Below, one piece after another: positions 40,574 to 44,250 of a DNA stretch of 44,250 nt. Position 1 is the first letter of the stretch; each line of letters begins with the position of its first letter. The DNA is from a virus, in IMG/VR virus record IMGVR_UViG_3300030060_003124, positions 315 to 44,564 of that record; one strand, given 5' to 3'. The notes beneath the pieces are model-generated. The model was not told the origin of the DNA. It did not search any database and saw nothing but the letters and a program-made list of their open reading frames with translations. The position numbers were made by a program, and so were the translations under genes.

Positions 40574-40867
40574 ATGAGATGTATGATACATCCTGATATT
40601 AAACCAGAAATGACTGAAACTAGTTATGTAGAAATAGATACACATACTGAGGAATATGTAACTAAAAGTCATGATGTGGTTTATTGTCCACAATGTTTTG
40701 AAGAAGCTGCTGAAGAGGGTAAAACAATGCAAATGCAAATGCAACCTGCACCAATTAGATACACTCTTACAAAAGATGAAGTCAAAACAATCAAAATACA
40801 AAACCAACTAAAAGATCTTGAAAATAATCATATAGATAGATGGTTGGAAGGAGGAGAATGGAAATGA
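40574..40867 (+). CDS. Zinc-binding-like early protein (97 aa)
   Basis: MRCMIHPDIKPEMTETSYVE and CPQCFEEAAEEGK: CPQC plus Cys/His near the start could form a small zinc knuckle. A Met/Gln repeat (TMQMQMQPAP) is odd. Strong GGAGG start. First gene of the DUF932-ERF operon. Function unknown. Confidence 0.6.
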   Translation: MRCMIHPDIKPEMTETSYVEIDTHTEEYVTKSHDVVYCPQCFEEAAEEGKTMQMQMQPAPIRYTLTKDEVKTIKIQNQLKDLENNHIDRWLEGGEWK

Positions 40868-41163
40868 GTAAAATGACATTAATTGGTCAATTTAGTAGAA
40901 CATTAGGTTATCTTGCTTTTGGTCTTAACAATGTATTAAGATTTATTGGAACAGCAACTAGTAAAGTAACAAATGTAGTAAATAACAAACAACGTTATGA
41001 CATTGAAATACTTGTAGATGGTGCAACAACAATAACACACAATAATCAAACTGAAACACAATTGCGTAATTGTCTTGAAGGTATGGATAGATTTGGTGTT
41101 ACAGAAGTCATTATAAAACAACATGTTAAAAAACAGCAAAAGGAAAAAGAAAATGACAACTAA
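40864..41163 (+). CDS. Hypothetical protein (99 aa)
   Basis: Start 40864 (ATGA overlap, GGAGGAG 8-14 bp upstream) is preferred over 40840 and 40858. N-terminal amphipathic segment (LIGQFSRTLGYLAFGLNNVL), then a beta-like domain (RYDIEILVDGATTITH) and a Lys/Glu-rich tail (KKQQKEKENDN). Function unknown. The stop overlaps the next gene by 11 bp. Confidence 0.6.
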   Translation: MSKMTLIGQFSRTLGYLAFGLNNVLRFIGTATSKVTNVVNNKQRYDIEILVDGATTITHNNQTETQLRNCLEGMDRFGVTEVIIKQHVKKQQKEKENDN

Positions 41164-41302
41164 AGAGTTACTACAAGATATACAAGAGTTTCTTGACCAA
41201 CTTGGTACAGCTAAACCATTGTATGTAAACAGAGCTAAAGAGTTATCAAAAGCTATTGATTATCACATGGGAGTTTTAAACAATGTATCTGAAACTAAAT
41301 AA
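41153..41302 (+). CDS. Small helical protein (49 aa)
   Basis: MTTKELLQDIQEFLDQLGTA and AKELSKAIDYHMG form two helices, probably a small bundle. It overlaps both neighbours. Function unknown. Confidence 0.5.
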   Translation: MTTKELLQDIQEFLDQLGTAKPLYVNRAKELSKAIDYHMGVLNNVSETK

Positions 41303-41480
41303 CAATAATAGATTGCAGTTTGGAGTGCTTTTAACATTAGATGAAGTTGATACTATCATACTTGGTTTAAATGAATTAGCAACACCAGAAGCTGACAAAC
41401 TACAAACAGAGCTGATACATTTAAAAGCTAAAGCTAAAATCAAAGGAAAACAAACTTATGGAAAAACAAAAAAATTGTGA
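41283..41480 (+). CDS. Small hypothetical protein (65 aa)
   Basis: Ends in a Lys-rich tail (KAKAKIKGKQTYGKTKKL). The middle helix LLTLDEVDTIILGLNELATP suggests a helix-turn-helix-like or regulatory mini-protein, but that is only an impression. Overlaps both neighbours by about 20 bp. Confidence 0.5.
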   Translation: MYLKLNNNNRLQFGVLLTLDEVDTIILGLNELATPEADKLQTELIHLKAKAKIKGKQTYGKTKKL

Positions 41481-41589
41481 ACATAAAAACAGAGAGTATA
41501 TACCTGCAGAAATTGACAATTATGTAATTGAAAATTTAATCTGTTTAGATTGTCACAGTAACTTATCACTAGAAAGGGAGGACATATGA
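41458..41589 (+). CDS. Zinc-finger-like micro-protein (43 aa)
   Basis: Cys/His arranged as NCEHK near the start and ICLDCHS near the end, a plausible four-ligand zinc site in 43 residues. Its last codons overlap the DUF932 start, and AGGGAGG for DUF932 lies inside it. Possibly a regulator or partner of the next gene. Confidence 0.5.
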   Translation: MEKQKNCEHKNREYIPAEIDNYVIENLICLDCHSNLSLEREDI

Positions 41590-42575
41590 GTCCAGCATTT
41601 ATAGATAATATGATGTACGTTGGAGATACACCTTGGCATAAACAAGGTGTTAAAGTAGACGATGCTCCAACAATAGAAGAAGCATTGCATCATGCAAAGC
41701 TTAACTGGGAAGTAATAAAAGAACCTACTTATATATATCCTAACAATGGATATGGAGGTAAAAAAACAGGTCATTATGTAACTTTACGAAAAGATACTCA
41801 TCAAATACTTGGTAATGTATCTGGTAAATATGGTGTTTTGCAAAATCGTGAAGCGTTTGAACCATTTGAACCACTACTAGATATGGGTTTTAAACTAGAA
41901 ACAGCAGGTAGTGTGCAAGATGGTAAAAAAGTATGGATACTTGCTAAATCTCCAGAAAACTACAAAGTAGGTGATGATTTGATAGAACAATATGTATTAT
42001 TATATACATCACACGATGGTTCAGCTGGTAGTGTATTTAGACCTACAGGTGTTCGTGTAGTATGTTACAATACTATTGAACTAGCATTGTCAAGAGAAGC
42101 TAAATGGCAATATTCACTAAAACATACTAGTAGTATTAAAGACAAAGTTAAAAATCTTACAAAAATTATAGGAAGATCTAACGGAGACTTTAAAGCTGCT
42201 ATTGATGACATGAATAACTTTGGTGAAATAGAAATGAACGAAGATTCATTAGACCTATATCTTGAAACAGTTATACCGTTCTTAAAGGACAGAAACAAAG
42301 AATCTAATCCAGAAATGGGTATCTTTGTACGCAATACTGCGTTACCTGTATACAATAAGATTAAAGATAACTTTTACAATGGTATGGGTAATAAAGGTGA
42401 AACACTTTGGGATGCATACAATGCAATCACTCAGTATTACACACATGACAAACAATATAAAGACTGGGTAAGAACTACACAGTTTGGTGCTGGCTATGAT
42501 TATAATGTAAAAGCATTTAAAATAGCACAAAAGTGGGTAAAATATAATATACAACAACGTATTAGTTTAAATTAG
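41586..42575 (+). CDS. DUF932 phage/plasmid-like protein (329 aa)
   Basis: Matches the DUF932 family pattern: WHKQGVKVDDAPT, SGKYGVLQNREAFEPFEPLL, KKVWILAKSPENY, LYTSHDGSAGSVFRPTGVRV and CYNT. Members are common in phages and plasmids next to recombination genes; the biochemical role is not settled. Its place directly before ERF supports a role in replication or recombination. Confidence 0.85.
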   Translation: MSPAFIDNMMYVGDTPWHKQGVKVDDAPTIEEALHHAKLNWEVIKEPTYIYPNNGYGGKKTGHYVTLRKDTHQILGNVSGKYGVLQNREAFEPFEPLLDMGFKLETAGSVQDGKKVWILAKSPENYKVGDDLIEQYVLLYTSHDGSAGSVFRPTGVRVVCYNTIELALSREAKWQYSLKHTSSIKDKVKNLTKIIGRSNGDFKAAIDDMNNFGEIEMNEDSLDLYLETVIPFLKDRNKESNPEMGIFVRNTALPVYNKIKDNFYNGMGNKGETLWDAYNAITQYYTHDKQYKDWVRTTQFGAGYDYNVKAFKIAQKWVKYNIQQRISLN

Positions 42576-42585
42576 GAGGTAATTA

Positions 42586-43209
42586 ATGGATGACTTTAAA
42601 ACAGCAACTATTACAGAAAAACTTAACTTTATACAGCATGAGCTAAAAGTTAAAAAGTCAAATGTAAATAGTTTTGCTAAATTTAATTACAGGACACTAG
42701 ATGACATCTTTGAAAATGTAAAACCATTGCTAGATAAAACTGGTTGTGTTATTACAATTTCTGATGAACTAGTAGATAAAAATAATGGTACTTACATTAA
42801 AGCAACAGTTGAATTATCAGACGGAAATGACAGTATATCTGTAGATGCATTTGCTAGAGAATCTGTTGGTAAAAAAGGTATGGATGACCCACAGATGACA
42901 GGTACTGCATCAACGTATGCTAGAAAGTATGCTTGTAATGGTTTGTTTGCAATTGACGATACAGAAGATTCTGATAGCATGGACAATCGTGAACAAACAT
43001 TACTTAATGGTAAGAAGCCAACTAAAGGTCATATAACTATAAACCAAAATATAAAGCTAGATAGATTATCACGAGATCCAGCTTTAAAAGGTAGTGGTAC
43101 TTCAGCAAAAGTTAGGAAACTAATTGATGAAAACCCTACTGAAGAAAGAGCTGACAAAGCTATAGTTAAGTTACAAAACGCAATCAAAAAAGCAAAGGAG
43201 GCTAAATAA
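42586..43209 (+). CDS. erf: ERF-family single-strand annealing protein (207 aa)
   Basis: N-terminal ERF core: KLNFIQHELKVKKSNVNSFA, FNYRTLDDIFENVKPLL, ARESVGKKGMDDPQMTGTAS, TYARKYA. ERF proteins (P22 Erf) bind single-stranded DNA and anneal complementary strands, allowing circularisation or recombination of phage DNA. The charged C-terminal part (about 140-207) is probably a linker and tail. GGAGG start; the stop overlaps the next start (TAATG). Confidence 0.85.
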   Translation: MDDFKTATITEKLNFIQHELKVKKSNVNSFAKFNYRTLDDIFENVKPLLDKTGCVITISDELVDKNNGTYIKATVELSDGNDSISVDAFARESVGKKGMDDPQMTGTASTYARKYACNGLFAIDDTEDSDSMDNREQTLLNGKKPTKGHITINQNIKLDRLSRDPALKGSGTSAKVRKLIDENPTEERADKAIVKLQNAIKKAKEAK

Positions 43210-43739
43210 TGGCTGGATGTTACAGACAAGTCGTTAAAGCTAAATCTGTATCTGCAAGATACAATGAACCACCTAAATCATATATGTCATGGAACAATGA
43301 CGTATGTTTAGATGTTGTAATAGAGAAACAAAGTAAAGATGGTAGTTCTTATGACTACACATTTACTATTTCTGGCAACTACAAGAAAGACAACCCTAAG
43401 AATCCTTGGGGTAGTGCATTCAAAGTTGCTAAGTTCTTTGAGGCTGTTGGTGTAAATACTAAAGACCTCAATGGAGATATGGTAATACCTGATGCATGGT
43501 TTGACCAAGCAATAGGTAAAGAGTTCTCTTACATTACATATCCAAGTGATAGACTTAGAGACAATGGAAAACCATATTGGAATGACTTTGACATTGTTGC
43601 ATCTGTTGCTGCAGGTCAAGATGCTCACAAAGCAGAATTTGACAAACAAGTTACTGATGGATGGATAAAAGTCTATGAAGAACCTACTGAAGAACCTTCT
43701 GCTGATAGTTCTGATGTAAATGACGATATGGATTTGTAA
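43209..43739 (+). CDS. SSB-like (OB-fold) protein with acidic tail (176 aa)
   Basis: N-terminal beta-rich part (about 1-120, CLDVVIEKQSKDGSSYDYTF, FSYITYPSDRLRDNGKPYW) fits an OB-fold, and the last about 25 residues are acidic (EEPTEEPSADSSDVNDDMDL), ending in a DxDL tip like single-strand-binding protein tails that recruit partners. Its position after ERF and before the primase fits SSB. Direct family match not certain; it could also belong to a DUF669-type group. Confidence 0.6.
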   Translation: MAGCYRQVVKAKSVSARYNEPPKSYMSWNNDVCLDVVIEKQSKDGSSYDYTFTISGNYKKDNPKNPWGSAFKVAKFFEAVGVNTKDLNGDMVIPDAWFDQAIGKEFSYITYPSDRLRDNGKPYWNDFDIVASVAAGQDAHKAEFDKQVTDGWIKVYEEPTEEPSADSSDVNDDMDL

Positions 43740-43741
43740 TC

Positions 43742-43966
43742 ATGGGTAAGCCAACAGTTACACAGATATTGATAAATTGGCTTAAATCTCGTATAGAGGC
43801 TGGCAACTTTAGAGTTGCTAGCCATGAGGTTGAAAATGATTTAACTCAGTATGGTTTAGTATATCACGATAAAATGTTTAATGCAGGTACTGCAGGTAGA
43901 TATTGGCGTGAGTTTAAACGTACTCCAGAGTTAATGCAACGTATCGATATAAATTACACGAGTTAA
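43742..43966 (+). CDS. Winged-helix-like small protein (74 aa)
   Basis: Helical with a possible winged-helix pattern (VTQILINWLKSRIEAGNFRV, GTAGRYWREFKRTPELMQ). Might be a DNA-binding accessory of the primase, which starts 21 bp later in the same frame after a stop. Function not established. Confidence 0.55.
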   Translation: MGKPTVTQILINWLKSRIEAGNFRVASHEVENDLTQYGLVYHDKMFNAGTAGRYWREFKRTPELMQRIDINYTS

Positions 43967-43987
43967 AACAAAAAGTGCAGAACACAC

Positions 43988-44250
43988 ATGGGAAATAACA
44001 CTTATCTAATAGAATATGCAATTAACACAGTTGCAAATCGTAACAAGTTTTGCACAGTTGCTAAGTTTAAAGATGTTTTAAACAAAAATAAAGGTAGGGA
44101 AATATATCGTAGTATGTTTCTATACGAACCTAATGAAATAAAAAAACATCATACTGAACATGGCACAGTAGCAAGATATAATGGTAAGCAAGCAATAGAT
44201 AAGTTATATATTGACGTAGACCTAGAAGGGCAAAAACAAGGTGATGCAAC
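43988..44250 (+). CDS. Primase-helicase, N-terminal part (AEP motif I), 3' end cut by window
   Basis: 87 codons plus 2 bases are present. LYIDVDLEG (Asp76, Asp78) is the AEP motif I (DxD), and the earlier residues form the usual N-terminal alpha/beta core. The gene continues at bases 1-1553, which carries motif II and the helicase. A direct join is out of frame by one base, so 2 bases (or 2+3n) are missing. With 2 missing, the DxD to His spacing is 35 residues, close to that of PrimPol-type AEPs. The ribosome site is weak. Confidence 0.8.
   Translation, partial: MGNNTYLIEYAINTVANRNKFCTVAKFKDVLNKNKGREIYRSMFLYEPNEIKKHHTEHGTVARYNGKQAIDKLYIDVDLEGQKQGDA

Overview
The window looks like almost the whole genome of a lytic, AT-rich, tailed phage, most likely a short-tailed (podovirus-type) virus from an aquatic or marine environment. 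The evidence is gene content: small and large terminase, a P22/T7-like portal, scaffold, major capsid protein, head-tail adaptors, a large nozzle-like tail protein, LamG tail fibres, an M15 endolysin and several internal virion proteins. There is no tape-measure, tail-tube or sheath gene. No integrase, repressor, tRNA, transposon or CRISPR array was seen. Both window ends lie inside one primase-helicase gene: the N-terminal half (43988-44250) holds the DxD motif and the C-terminal half (1-1553) holds the SGRGFH motif. The molecule is therefore probably circular or circularly permuted, with only a few bases missing at the join.

Layout if the ends are joined. A plus-strand replication block runs from about 38.66 kb through the join to 4.56 kb: micro-proteins, a DUF932 protein, an ERF single-strand annealing protein, an SSB-like protein, an AEP primase with a PriL-like cysteine domain fused to a RecA/DnaB-type helicase, a Hjc-like nuclease, a candidate histone-fold protein and a string of small ORFs. 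A minus-strand virion and lysis block runs from 38.21 kb down to 4.67 kb: TerS, TerL, portal, scaffold, capsid, decoration protein, adaptors, two LamG fibres, a HeH/LEM-like protein, a type IV pilin-like protein, membrane micro-proteins, M15 peptidase, metallophosphoesterase, a 1011-aa tail protein, internal proteins and a 2883-aa giant protein. The blocks diverge from a structured intergenic region (38.21-38.66 kb) and converge on a long hairpin at 4.58-4.64 kb. Many junctions are ATGA or TAATG overlaps, so translational coupling is common.

The strongest candidate for something new is the giant 2883-aa protein. It carries motifs of a two-double-psi-beta-barrel RNA polymerase: an RxP then GADKDSD segment near residues 1157-1200, conserved lysines near 771, 786 and 815, and a GxxxN segment near 1300. 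It sits at the end of the virion operon among internal (ejection-type) proteins. It could be an RNA polymerase carried in the capsid and injected with the DNA, comparable to crAss-like phage polymerases. No separate phage RNA polymerase is visible.

Other notable items are a type IV (pseudo)pilin-like gene with a textbook prepilin motif (Glu+5, Pro+22) in the late operon, a histone-fold candidate, and a possible -1 frameshift at an A AAA AAG heptamer. There are also operator-like palindromes before the TerS candidate. No replicative DNA polymerase is visible, so the phage probably uses the host's or its own PrimPol-type enzyme. The host is most likely bacterial (Shine-Dalgarno signals, peptidoglycan peptidase, bacterial-type pilin motif). 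Several replication genes nevertheless have an archaeal flavour.
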